Assembly: GCF_030545015.1 (NCBI RefSeq)
Contig: NZ_CP120653.1
Coordinates: forward strand, 1,860,001 to 1,924,000
Direction of reading: 5' to 3'
Length of the DNA: 64,000 bases
Source: Myroides sp. JBRI-B21084
GTDB taxonomy: Bacteria; Bacteroidota; Bacteroidia; Flavobacteriales; Flavobacteriaceae
In this document: piece after piece, positions 33,132 through 44,300 of the stretch
How the letters are laid out: every line of letters begins with the position of its first letter
Numbering within the stretch: the first letter of the stretch is position 1
Made by a program: the position numbers and the translations under genes
Notes under the pieces: generated by a model
Told to the model about the DNA's origin: nothing
The model's database searches: none
Seen by the model: only the letters and a program-made list of their open reading frames with translations

Positions 33132-35105
33132 GTGGAATCTAAACACAGCTTAAACAAAGTAAGTGCAGGTGCTTTACTAATTACATTAGGTATTATTTAT
33201 GGCGATATTGGTACGTCACCATTATACGTAATGAAAGCCATTTTTGGAAACGCACCTATTAACGAAAATTTGGTTCTTGGAGCCGTTTCATGTGTACTTT
33301 GGACATTAACCATACAAACCAGTATAAAATATGTATGGCTAACTTTACAAGCCGATAATAACGGCGAAGGTGGAATTTTTTCGTTATACACCTTAGTAAA
33401 AAAATTAAAGAAAAAATGGTTAATTGTACCTGCTTTAATTGGTGGTAGTGCCATGCTAGCCGATGGTATTATTACGCCACCTATTTCAATTGCATCGGCC
33501 TTAGAAGGATTAAAAATCTATTACCCCGATTTGCAAACCATTCCGCTTGTAATTGCGGTTATTGTAGCCTTGTTCTTTTTTCAAAGTTATGGTACTAAAA
33601 CAATTGGTAAGTTTTTTGGGCCTATCATGTTTATATGGTTTAGTATGTTGGCTGTGGTTGGTGTTTTACAAATTGTACAACTTCCGCAAATATTAAAAGC
33701 CTTTAACCCGTATTACGCTTATTTACTTTTAAACGAACACCCCGAAGGTTTTTACGTATTAGGTTTTGTTTTTTTATGTACAACCGGTGCCGAAGCTTTG
33801 TATAGCGATTTAGGTCATTGTGGAATAAAAAACATACGTGCCAGCTGGCTTTTTGTAAAAACCACCTTAATTTTAAATTATTTTGGCCAGGGTGCTTACT
33901 TACTATCACACAGCAATATACAATTAAAAACCTTTGAAAACGGAGTAGAATTTATTCAAAATCCTTTTTATTTAATGATGCCGCAATGGTTTATACCAAT
34001 TGGTATTGTTGTTGCTACTTTGGCTGCAATTATTGCAGCGCAAGCTTTAATCACAGGATCTTTCACCATGATAAACGAAGCCATGCGTTTAAACCTTTGG
34101 CCACGTGTTTTGGTAAAATATCCATCAATAATTAAAGGCCAATTATACATACCTTCTACAAACTGGATGCTTTGCTTAGGTTGTATTTTAATTGTTTTAC
34201 ATTTTAAAGAATCAAGTAATATGGAAGCTGCGTATGGTTTAGCTATTGTTATGTGTATGATGGCTACTAGTATTTTACTTACTTATTACATGATTTTAAA
34301 ACGCTTTAACAAGTACATTATTGCAGCATTTGTTATGGTATATAGTGTTATAGAGGCATCGTTTTTTATTGCGAATATCGATAAATTTCACCACGGTGGT
34401 TATGTATCGTTAGTTGTTGCTGGTGGTTTGGCTAGCGTTATGGCTATTTGGTTTTTAGGTAAACGTATTCGTAAAAGTTATACCGAATTTGTTAAACTTG
34501 AAGATTACACCGCTGTTATTGAAGATTTAAGTAACGATGAAAGTATTCCGCAATATGCCAATAACTTAATTTACCTTACCAATTCTAATATTAAAAGCGA
34601 AATAGAATCAAAAGTTCTTTACTCTATTCTTTATAAACGACCAAAACGCGCCGATGTTTATTGGATGTTACACGTAAATGTGTTAGACGAACCTTATGGA
34701 ATGGAATACCAAATTAAACGTTTTTCTGATAAAATTATTCGTGTAGATTTTTATTTAGGATTTAGAATTGCCCCTAAAATTAGTCCGCTGTTTAAAAAGG
34801 TATTAGAAGATTTAAATAAATGCGGCGAATTTAACAAGTTAAGTACCTACCATTCGTTACGAAAAAATCAAATTCCGGCCGATCATAAATACATTATTAT
34901 AGAAAAAGTAGTTTCGTTTGATAATGATTTACCTTGGTACGAAAAATTTGTTTTAGATTGTTATGCCTTTATACGCAAACACAGTTTATCTGAAGAAAAA
35001 GCATTTGGTCTAGATAACAGTTCGGTAAAAATTGAATATTACCCTTTGTTGTTAAATAAAAACATTGCCGATATTCCTTTAAAACGCCGAGAAGACAAAA
35101 AATAA
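33132..35105 (+). CDS. kup: Low-affinity potassium transporter Kup
   Basis: This 657-residue K+ uptake protein of the KUP/HAK family has about 12 membrane helices. The N-terminal LGIIYGDIGTSPLYVMK is the family signature; GEGGIFSLYTL and ADGIITPPISIASALEG follow. The C-terminal ~200 residues are cytoplasmic. The start is GTG at 33132: the preceding in-frame codon is TAA, and the only conserved N-terminus begins here. It is 13 bp after the DUF4349 gene. It is probably an H+/K+ symporter in the inner membrane. Confidence 0.95.
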   Translation: MESKHSLNKVSAGALLITLGIIYGDIGTSPLYVMKAIFGNAPINENLVLGAVSCVLWTLTIQTSIKYVWLTLQADNNGEGGIFSLYTLVKKLKKKWLIVPALIGGSAMLADGIITPPISIASALEGLKIYYPDLQTIPLVIAVIVALFFFQSYGTKTIGKFFGPIMFIWFSMLAVVGVLQIVQLPQILKAFNPYYAYLLLNEHPEGFYVLGFVFLCTTGAEALYSDLGHCGIKNIRASWLFVKTTLILNYFGQGAYLLSHSNIQLKTFENGVEFIQNPFYLMMPQWFIPIGIVVATLAAIIAAQALITGSFTMINEAMRLNLWPRVLVKYPSIIKGQLYIPSTNWMLCLGCILIVLHFKESSNMEAAYGLAIVMCMMATSILLTYYMILKRFNKYIIAAFVMVYSVIEASFFIANIDKFHHGGYVSLVVAGGLASVMAIWFLGKRIRKSYTEFVKLEDYTAVIEDLSNDESIPQYANNLIYLTNSNIKSEIESKVLYSILYKRPKRADVYWMLHVNVLDEPYGMEYQIKRFSDKIIRVDFYLGFRIAPKISPLFKKVLEDLNKCGEFNKLSTYHSLRKNQIPADHKYIIIEKVVSFDNDLPWYEKFVLDCYAFIRKHSLSEEKAFGLDNSSVKIEYYPLLLNKNIADIPLKRREDKK

Positions 35106-35112
35106 TTTCAAT

Positions 35113-35154
35113 AAAAAAAATCCAACTGTTTCAATAACCCGTTGGATTTTTTTA
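35113..35154 (+). terminator. Intrinsic terminator of kup
   Basis: Stem AAAATCCAAC / GTTGGATTTT with a 14-nt loop and a T run, eight bases after the stop. Confidence 0.8.
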
Positions 35155-35168
35155 TTCTTACTTTTGAA

Positions 35169-35282
35169 TTAAGAAAATGAATATTTGCTGTAAATATCAC
35201 TATTCTCTTCATTTTTATAAAGCGAATCGCCTTTTAAAATTTGCTTACTCTCTACAATTAATTCATTTAAGTTGTTTTTAAA
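35169..35282 (-). pseudogene. Possible gene remnant: 37-codon open stretch without start
   Basis: On the minus strand a frame runs without a start codon, encoding ELIVESKQILKGDSLYKNEE and ending YSKYSFS before a TAA at 35169-35171. Upstream it is closed by TAG at 35283-35285. The charged, coding-like composition is unlike the surrounding AT-rich spacer. It may be a decayed 3' end, or chance. The rest of 35106-35452 holds two terminators and two GTAGAAT repeats. Confidence 0.3.
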
Positions 35283-35348
35283 CTAAAAATTTTTGTTATT
35301 TATTTTTTTTAGACTCTTTAAAATTAATAAGAAGCTATCCTTTTTTTT

Positions 35349-35378
35349 GTAGAATTTAATTGAGCTATATTGTAGAAT
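35349..35378. repeat. Two GTAGAAT repeats with 23-bp spacing
   Basis: GTAGAAT at 35349-35355 and 35372-35378, each within TTGTAGAAT/TGTAGAAT. The 23-bp spacing equals that between the GTAG of the two half-elements at 20194/20217 and 61328/61351. Confidence 0.4.
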
Positions 35379-35388
35379 GAATCCTATT

Positions 35389-35427
35389 AAAAAACCGAGT
35401 ATTACATTAGGTAACACTCGATTTTTT
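35389..35427 (-). terminator. Intrinsic terminator of the adhesin operon
   Basis: A 16-bp stem with two G-U pairs (AAAAAATCGAGTGTTA / TAATACTCGGTTTTTT on the minus strand) downstream of the OmpA-like gene that ends at 35453. Confidence 0.8.
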
Positions 35428-35452
35428 AGGTATTTATTAATTCAATTTTATC

Positions 35453-37414
35453 CTACATTTCTACAATAATAAACTCAGATCTGCGGTTTGCTTGGTGTTG
35501 TTCTTCGGTACATTTCACTCCGTCTGAACATTCGTTTACCAATTGGCGTTCGCCATAGCCTTTGGCTGTTAAACGCGATGCGCTTATTCCTTTAGCTATT
35601 AACCATGCTCTGGTTGATTTCGCTCGATTATCTGATAATTTTTCGTTGTATTTAAACGGCGCTCTACTATCGGTATGCGAACGTATATCTATCTTCATCG
35701 TTGGATATTCTTCTAATACCGCTAATACTTTGGCTAATTCTGCCGCTGCATCCGGACGTATATTATACTTGTCTAAATCAAAATAAATTGGATTTAAGTT
35801 TAATGCTTTAAACAAATCGTCGCCTAATTTTATTGGGGTTTTCGCTTGTTCTAAAACTATTGTGTGCTCCGTTACGCCACTTTCGTTTGGTAATACAACC
35901 ACGTCTTCTTTGGTTATATACCCTTCTTTTTCAGCTTTTAAACGGTAGGTTTCCCCACACTTAAACTCGTTTTTTAATTGATAGCTGCTGTTTTGGTATG
36001 TGGTAGTGCTTTCCAACGCTCCGTACATGTTGTTGTATAAACTTACTGTTGCATCGGTTATTAGCTCTCTGTTTTTTGCATCTACTACTTTTAATAGCAA
36101 CTTTTGTAAACATTCTAATTGTAATGGTTTTACTTCGGCAAAGCGGTAAATATCATCGTTCCCCTTGCCGCCATCGCGGTTGCTTGAGAAAAATCCTTCT
36201 TTACTTGCTGAGTCTATGTAATACGCAAAATCGTCCGCGTTGCTGTTTATTGGCGTTCCTAAATTTTGTATCTCGCCTGGGGTGCTGTTGCGATCTAATT
36301 TGGTGGCATAAACGTCTAATCCACCTAATCCTACACGACCATCACTTGAAAAATACAAGTCATTATCTGCTGTTACATAAGGAAAGGTTTCACGTGCTTC
36401 GGTGTTGATCCCTTCGCCCATGTTTACCGGACCGCCAAAGGCACCTGATGGATGAATGGCTACTTGCCATAAATCGGAACTTCCAAAGCCTCCCGGACGA
36501 TCGCTTGAAAAGTACATCGTGCGTTCGTCTTTACTTAATGTAGGGTGTGCCGTGTTAAATTCGTCGCTGTTAAAAGGTAATTCGCTTACGTTTTCCCACT
36601 TACCGTCTACCTTCTCGGCACGGTAAATCTTTAAGTTCGTGTTCTTCTTTGAATCGTACTTACGGCTTTTGTTTATGTAATTGTTGCGCGTAAAGTACAT
36701 CGTGTTCCCATCGGATGTGATGATCGCTGTTGACTCGTTTAATGGCGATTTTACACTGCCTTTTAATCGCGTTACTTTATCGTTTGCACTAGCACTTGAG
36801 GCTACGTTGTATAAACTGGTAAAGGCAGCTCCTGTCCAGCTGTGTTCGCGTTTGTGCATTCCTCCGGTATCGCGTGCACTGGTAAAATACAACTCGCTAT
36901 TGTATACATAGCTGCCGTAATCGGCATAGGCCGTGTTGATTTCTAAATTCTCTACCTTGTCATAACGCCCTGAGTTGGCTTGGATTTGCTGTTTTAGCTC
37001 GGCTTCGTTTTTACGTATTTTTGCTATTTGCGTGCTGCTGCCGGCTTTTGCTACAAACGCATCGTAATAGGTCTTTGCTTTGCTTTCTTGACCTAAATGC
37101 TGCAACGTTTGTGCATAGCGGTAATAGTATTCGCTGCCTATTTCATCGGTAGCGTTTTCGCTAAATAAGCGTGCGTAATGTTTGCTGGCTTCGCTGTAGC
37201 GCGCATTAAAATAGTACGCGTTGCCTAGCTTTTCTAACAAATCTTTACTTGCATAGCCTTTGTTGGCTACTTTTTCGTAAATGTCTAAGGCATCTATATA
37301 CGCCCATTGGTCGTATTGCTTATTGGCGGTTTTTACGCCTGCTTGTGCTTGCGCGGCCGTATTCCCTAGTAAAAAAACCGTGAATAAGGCTGCTGTGTAT
37401 ATTCCTTTTTTCAT
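35453..37414 (-). CDS. TPR-PD40-OmpA family protein of the adhesin operon
   Basis: This 653-residue protein has signal peptide MKKGIYTAALFTVFLLGNTAAQAQ. It then has TPR-like helices (about 28-145), a PD40 beta-propeller (about 165-410, e.g. TSDGNTMYFTRN, SKDERTMYFSSDRPGG), a carboxypeptidase-regulatory-like domain (about 430-515), and a C-terminal OmpA domain (about 540-652, with RSHTDSRAPFKYNEKLSDNR and RRSEFIIVEM). It is the paralogue of 5902-7812. It follows the PorP/SprF gene by 11 bp and is the third gene of the adhesin operon, probably linking the secretion or adhesin complex to peptidoglycan. Confidence 0.88.
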   Translation of the reverse strand: MKKGIYTAALFTVFLLGNTAAQAQAGVKTANKQYDQWAYIDALDIYEKVANKGYASKDLLEKLGNAYYFNARYSEASKHYARLFSENATDEIGSEYYYRYAQTLQHLGQESKAKTYYDAFVAKAGSSTQIAKIRKNEAELKQQIQANSGRYDKVENLEINTAYADYGSYVYNSELYFTSARDTGGMHKREHSWTGAAFTSLYNVASSASANDKVTRLKGSVKSPLNESTAIITSDGNTMYFTRNNYINKSRKYDSKKNTNLKIYRAEKVDGKWENVSELPFNSDEFNTAHPTLSKDERTMYFSSDRPGGFGSSDLWQVAIHPSGAFGGPVNMGEGINTEARETFPYVTADNDLYFSSDGRVGLGGLDVYATKLDRNSTPGEIQNLGTPINSNADDFAYYIDSASKEGFFSSNRDGGKGNDDIYRFAEVKPLQLECLQKLLLKVVDAKNRELITDATVSLYNNMYGALESTTTYQNSSYQLKNEFKCGETYRLKAEKEGYITKEDVVVLPNESGVTEHTIVLEQAKTPIKLGDDLFKALNLNPIYFDLDKYNIRPDAAAELAKVLAVLEEYPTMKIDIRSHTDSRAPFKYNEKLSDNRAKSTRAWLIAKGISASRLTAKGYGERQLVNECSDGVKCTEEQHQANRRSEFIIVEM

Positions 37415-37425
37415 CTTGTTGGCTT

Positions 37426-38358
37426 TTAAAAGAATCGCGGCGAGTTCACGCGGCGGTATTTGTTAAACAATTCAAAGCGCATAAAAATCTCATGTGAACC
37501 GTTGTTGTAGTTGCGTAATGCTCGTATATCGCTGTCGTAACTATAGCCTACAAATAACCCTTTGCTTACTTGAAAGCCTACTAATGCACTCCAAGCTGCG
37601 TCCCAACGGTATGCTGCTCCTAAGGTTAACTTTTCGTTGATTAAAAAGTTTCCCGTGATGTCTGCTTGTAAGGGCGCGCCTTCTACTGCTTTTAATAAAA
37701 AGGCTGGCTTGAATTTTAACATCGGATTCAGCTCAAATACATGACCTCCCATTAAGAAAAAGTGCATTCTTTGGTTCATCGTGCTTTGAATGTTGTCATC
37801 GTAGCGGGTGCTCTCTAAGAAATAAGGTACCGATAATCCTACGTAACTTTTGTTGGTATGCCAGTAAACACCTGCTCCTATGTTGGGAGTGAATTGATTG
37901 CTGATATCGTTTTGTACTTGTGGATCGTTCGGGTTGTACTTATTTAATTTTGAATACGATACATTTAAAAGGTTCGCCGAGCCTTTTAATCCAAAACTTA
38001 ACTTGCTATCGCGGTTGTTTAGATCAACTGTGTACGAAAAATCTACGCTTAATGTATTCTCATCCGTTACTCCTAACGCATCGTTTACAAAACTAATTCC
38101 TAAGCCTACTTTGCTCTCTGAAATAGGTGTGTTGATTGAAAACGAATTGGTTCGGGGTGCTCCTTCTAAGCCTACCCATTGGCTGCGGTGTAAACCAAAT
38201 ATGCTTAACGCTCCTCTACTTCCTGCATACGCCGGGTTGATGTTGATGGTGTTGTACATATAGTTGGTGTACTGTGGATCTTGTTGGGAATGTGCTTGTG
38301 CACATCCCAACAAAGTTAATCCTAACAATAATCTATTGATATTTCTTGAAATATTCAT
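37426..38358 (-). CDS. PorP/SprF family protein paired with the giant adhesin
   Basis: ATG 38358 begins MNISRNINRLLLGLTLLGCAQAHSQ; it is preferred to 38427, which would overlap the giant gene. The product is 310 residues. The mature start QQDPQYTNYMYNTININPAYAG is the family's diagnostic opening, and the barrel ends RRVNSPRFF. SprF, the Flavobacterium homologue, is needed for SprB to reach the surface, and here the gene lies 13 bp after the giant adhesin. The LLGC sequence also resembles a lipobox, so signal peptidase II processing cannot be excluded. Confidence 0.9.
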   Translation of the reverse strand: MNISRNINRLLLGLTLLGCAQAHSQQDPQYTNYMYNTININPAYAGSRGALSIFGLHRSQWVGLEGAPRTNSFSINTPISESKVGLGISFVNDALGVTDENTLSVDFSYTVDLNNRDSKLSFGLKGSANLLNVSYSKLNKYNPNDPQVQNDISNQFTPNIGAGVYWHTNKSYVGLSVPYFLESTRYDDNIQSTMNQRMHFFLMGGHVFELNPMLKFKPAFLLKAVEGAPLQADITGNFLINEKLTLGAAYRWDAAWSALVGFQVSKGLFVGYSYDSDIRALRNYNNGSHEIFMRFELFNKYRRVNSPRFF

Positions 38359-38371
38359 ATCCGTTTGCTTT

Positions 38372-41300
38372 TTAGTTGGTCTCCAAATGTAAATATCCGG
38401 CTTGTTCGGTTGGATACTGTCTGCCATCTCCTAAATCATACGTGTATTTTACTACGTAATAGTAAGTTCCCGTTGGTAATTTTGAATGCTGCTTAACAGT
38501 TACTCTTCCTTCTGAATACCCTTTAAAGGTATTTCCGCGTGAATTGTAGTCTCTGGTTTCATAAACCAATACTCCCCAACGGTTGTAAATCTCTACTGTA
38601 TTGCCTGGATAACAATTAATTCCTTTTAATACAAACTCGTCATTCATGCCATCTCCATTTGGTGTTACTGCATTGAATATTTCCATTGGACATGATAAGT
38701 GGATCGTTTGAGTGTAACGGGTTTCGTTGCCACACGAATCGGTTGCTACCCACGTTCTTATAATGTCGTATTTCGATTCACAGTCGCCTTCTACTTTTTC
38801 ATCGTAGCTGCGTACTTCTACTTCTCCACATTCGTCTTGCGCTTGTAAGGTTTCTGCTGCTGCTAATTCTTCACATCTTATGTAAATTTCTGCTGCTGGC
38901 ATGGTGCCTACAAAACTTGGTCCGGTGGTGTCTTCTACTGTTACTATTTGCGTATGTACCGTTGTGTTGCCACATGCATCGGTTGCTGTCCAAGTGCGTT
39001 CTAAGGTGTAGCTGTTTGCACATGCTCCGTCAATTCGCGCTTCTTTGTAGCTTACTTCCGCACTGCCACAAGTATCTACTGCTGTTAATACAGGTGCTGC
39101 TGGTACTGCGTTACATTCTACTGTTACATCTGATGGTAGGGCTTCTACAAACTCTGGTGCCGTGGTATCTTGTATCATTAAGTATACCGTTGCTCTATCG
39201 ATTGCTTGATCGCCGTTGGTGTCGCGTACTTCGTACACAAAACTATCTGGTCCTACGTAACATCCGTTTACCGTGTATGTAAAGGTTCCATCTTCATGAA
39301 GCTCTAATGTTCCATGTTTTGGTCCTATTACTGGGTTTATTTTGATGTCGATGTATTGTCCGTCTTTCTCTAAATCGTAGTCGTTATCTAATAAATTCAT
39401 ATCTGATAATGAACTACAGTTTATGTAGTACGAATCGTCTACCGCATATGTACTGTTTAAGTTGCTTGCTGGTAATATGGTTACTATTACCGTTGCTTCT
39501 TCACATGCTTGTGGCGTACCGTTATCGCATATAGTGTACATGAAACTGTCTTCGCCTACATAACCCGGATCTGGTGTATAGGTTACTGTTCCGTCTGCAT
39601 TTAACGTAACTTTTCCGTGCGATGGCTTGGTTAATGAGCCTTTTTGTACGCTAAAACTATCGCCTTGTGGATCAAAATCATTCGCTAATACAACTATCGC
39701 TATTGGTGTATCTACCTTGGTTATCACCGCATCGTTGTTGGCTACTACCACATTAACGTTTGGATCTATTAAGCCTTCTACATTAATGGTTACCGTTGCG
39801 GTTTCACATGCTTGTGGCGTGCCGTTGTCACATATGGTGTATGTGAAAGTGTCTACCCCTGTAAAGCCTGCGTTTGGTGTATACGTATAGCTTCCGTCTG
39901 CATTCATCTGTACCGTTCCGTTTGCTGGTTGGGTAACGCTTGTTAAATCGATGCTTTGGGTATGTCCTTCTCTGTCGAAATCATTTGTTAATACATTGCC
40001 TGATACCGGAGTATTTACAAAGGTATTGTTGATATCGTCGATCGCATGCGTTGTATTTGGTATTGCTACTATCGTACAATCTACACAGGTTGGTTCTACC
40101 GGACATGTGCTACATGGATTTGGATCTACTGATGCATCTGTTACTTCTGCTCCCGTTGGATCGGTTCCTTTTGCTGTTGCTAAGTTGTAAACATAGCCTG
40201 CTGCTAAATCGGTTGCCGTTAATACATGTACCGCTGTAAAGGTAGTACTGTCTGTTGCACCTATTGCTAAACTTGCTAATGGCCCGCCGCTTACTACTGC
40301 ATTATCATCGCTTACCGTTACGTTGGTTAACACTACGTTTCCAGTATTTTTAACTGTAAACACATAATGTATCTCATCGCCTGCGTTGGCTATACCGTCT
40401 TCATTAGTGTCTACATAGCTTCCTGCTTTTGTTATCTCTAATGAAGGTGCTGAATTTACGCTTAAGTAAACCGTTGCCGTGTCACATGCTTGTGGATCGC
40501 CATCATCACATACCGTGTATCTGAAACTATCTGGTCCTACATAGCCCGGTTCTGGGGTGTATATGAATTCACCTGTGATTGGGTCTATTGTTACCATTCC
40601 GTGTTTCGGTTGGTCTACTACTGTAAATGTATGTATTGTACTTGTATCGCTATCTGGATCTGAATCGTTATCAAATACACTACCTTCAATAGTTGGTCCA
40701 TCGCCGTTGTACGCATCGTCGTTTGCGTAGATTACGTTTTCTCCTGGTTCTGGTGTTGGTACTACGTTTACGCTTACTGTTGCCGTATCACATGCTGGTG
40801 TTGGCGTTGCGTCGTCACATACTGTGTAAGTGAACGTGTCAGTACCTTCAAAGCCTGGATTTGGTGTGTACGTAATCGTTCCGTCTGGGTTAACTGTAAC
40901 TGTTCCGTTTGCTGGTTGAGTTACTACCGTTGGTGTACCTACGGTATCGCCGTTTGGATCGAAATCGTTCGCTTTTACGTTGATCGTTACTGGTTGTCCT
41001 TCTTCGGTTGTTGCCGTATCGTTGTTCGCTACCACATCGTTTGGTCCTGTAAACGGATTTGGCATTACCTCAATTGTTAACGTTGCCGTGTCACATGCTT
41101 GTGGCGTGCCGCTGTCACATACCGTGTACGTATGTACAAACGTGCCTGTAAAGCCTGCTGCTGGTGTAAACGTATAGGTTCCGTTTGCATTCAATACTAA
41201 CGTACCTTCTGCTGTTGTGGTTGTTGAAGGAGTTACCGTTTGTGTATGTCCTTGTGGATCACTATCGTTCGTTGATACACTGCCTGATACTGGTGTATTC

Positions 41301-44300
41301 ACATACGTATTGTTGATGTCGTTCACCGCTAATGTTTCATTCGCTGGGTTTATGGTTAAGTAAACCGTTGCCGTGTCACATGCTTGCGGATTGCCGTTAT
41401 CACATACCTCATAAGTGAAACTAAGCGGTCCTGTGTACTCGTCTCCTGGTGTTGGAGTATACGTAAAGGTTCCGTCTGGATTCATCTGTACCGAGCCGTG
41501 TGCTGGTTGCGTATTCGATTTTACCGTTTGAATGTTTCCTGTTGCATTATCATCCGGATCTGTATCGTTATCTAATACACTACCTGTGATTGGTTGGTAT
41601 TGATCGCCATTGTACGCATCGTCGTTTGCATACGTTTCGTTCGTGTTGTTTGCTGGTACTACGTTTACGCTTACTGTTGCCGTATCACATGCTGGTGTTG
41701 GCGTTGCGTCGTCACATACTGTGTAAGTGAACGTGTCAGTACCTTCAAAGCCTGGATTTGGTGTGTACGTAATCGTTCCGTCTGGGTTAACTGTAACTGT
41801 TCCGTTTGCTGGTTGAGTGATTGAAGTCGGGTCTATTTCAAATGCATCTCCATTTGGATCGAAATCGTTCGCTTTTACGTCAATTGTTACTGGTTGTCCT
41901 TCTGGTGTTGTTGCCGTATCGTTGTTTGCTACCACATCATTTGGTGATGTTGGGTCGCTTGGATCTGGCATTACCTCAATTGTTAACGTTGCCGTATCAC
42001 ATGCTTGTGGCGTGCCGCTGTCACATACCGTGTACGTATGTACAAACGTGCCTGTAAAGCCTGCTGCTGGTGTAAACGTATAGGTTCCATTTGCATTTAA
42101 TACTAACGTACCTTCTGCCGTTGTGGTTGTTGAAGGAGTTACCGTTTGTGTATGTCCTTGTGGATCACTATCGTTCGTTGATACACTGCCTGATACTGGC
42201 GTATTCTCATACGTATTGTTGATGTCGTTCACCGCTAATGTTTCATTCGCTGGGTTTATGGTTAAGTAAACCGTTGCTATGTCACATGCTTGCGGATTGC
42301 CGTTATCACATACCTCATAAGTGAAACTAAGCGGTCCTGTGTACTCGTCTCCTGGTGTTGGAGTATACGTAAAGGTTCCGTCTGGATTCATCTGTACCGA
42401 GCCGTGTGCTGGTTGCGTATTCGATTTTACCGTTTGAATGTTTCCTGTTGCATTATCATCCGGATCTGTATCGTTATCTAATACACTACCTGTGATTGGT
42501 TGGTATTGATCGCCATTGTACGCATCGTCGTTTGCATACGTTTCGTTCGTGTTGTTTGCTGGTACTACGTTTACGCTTACTGTTGCCGTATCACATGCTG
42601 GTGTTGGCGTTGCGTCGTCACATACTGTGTAAGTGAACGTGTCAGTACCTTCAAAGCCTGGATTTGGTGTGTACGTAATCGTTCCGTCTGGGTTAACTGT
42701 AACTGTTCCGTTTGCTGGTTGAGTGATTGAAGTCGGGTCTATTTCAAATGCATCTCCATTTGGATCGAAATCGTTCGCTTTTACGTCAATTGTTACTGGT
42801 TGTCCTTCTGGTGTTGTTGCCGTATCGTTGTTTGCTACCACATCATTTGGTGATGTTGGGTCGCTTGGATCTGGCATTACCTCAATTGTTAACGTTGCCG
42901 TATCACATGCTTGTGGCGTGCCGCTGTCACATACCGTGTACGTATGTACAAACGTGCCTGTAAAGCCTGCTGCTGGTGTAAACGTATAGGTTCCATTTGC
43001 ATTTAATACTAACGTACCTTCTGCCGTTGTGGTTGTTGAAGGAGTTACCGTTTGTGTATGTCCTTGTGGATCACTATCGTTCGTTGATACACTGCCTGAT
43101 ACTGGCGTATTCTCATACGTATTGTTGATGTCGTTCACCGCTAATGTTTCATTCGCTGGGTTTATGGTTAAGTAAACCGTTGCTATGTCACATGCTTGCG
43201 GAGTGCCGTTGTCACATATCGTGTAAGTGAAACTAAGCGGTCCTGTGTACTCGTCTGTTGGCGTGTACGTGAACTCTCCTGTGATTGGGTCTATTGTTAC
43301 CGTTCCGTGAGCCGGTTGGGTATAACCTGTCACAAATTGATCGTTCCCTGTTACATCTGGATCTGTATCATTGTCTAATACATTACCTGTGATTGGTTGG
43401 TATTGATCACCGTTGTACGCATCGTCGTTTGCATACGTTTCGTTCGTGTTGTTTGCTGGTACTACGTTTACGCTTACTGTTGCCGTATCACATGCTGGTG
43501 TTGGCGTTGCGTCGTCACATACTGTGTAAGTGAACGTGTCAGTACCTTCAAAGCCTGGATTTGGTGTGTACGTAATCGTTCCGTCTGGGTTAACTGTAAC
43601 TGTTCCGTTTGCTGGTTGAGTGATTGAAGTCGGATCTATTTCAAATGCATCTCCATTTGGATCGAAATCGTTCGCTTTTACGTCAATTGTTACTGGTTGT
43701 CCTTCTGGTGTTGTTGCCGTATCGTTGTTTGCTACCACATCATTTGGTGATGTTGGGTCGCTTGGATCTGGCATTACCTCAATTGTTAACGTTGCCGTAT
43801 CACATGCTTGTGGCGTTGCATTGTCACATATCGTGTACGTATGTACAAACGTGCCTGTAAAGCCTGCTGCTGGTATAAAATTATAGGTTCCATTTGCATT
43901 TAAGAATAATGTACCTTCTGGTGTTACCGTTATTGAAGGGGTTACCATTTGTCCGTGTCCTTCTGCATCTGAATCGTTTGTTTTTACGTTTCCTGATACT
44001 GGTGTATCTGCATACGTGTTGTTGATATCGTTCTCTGCAAACGTAGTATTTGGAGTATCGGTATCGGTACACGTTGTACACGCTGGATTTGGATCTGGTG
44101 TTACACTTGTTACGGTTACGGTATTTGTTAAATTACCTGTCATTGTTGCTGGTACTGCTACATTTACTGTATAAGTAACTGTTTGTCCTACTGCTAATGT
44201 TGGTAATACATTGTTAACATCTCCTGTTCCTGATGATCCGTTACTACCTGTCCATGAACTAATTGTTGTTCCGGCTGGTGCTGTATCGGCTACTGTTACA

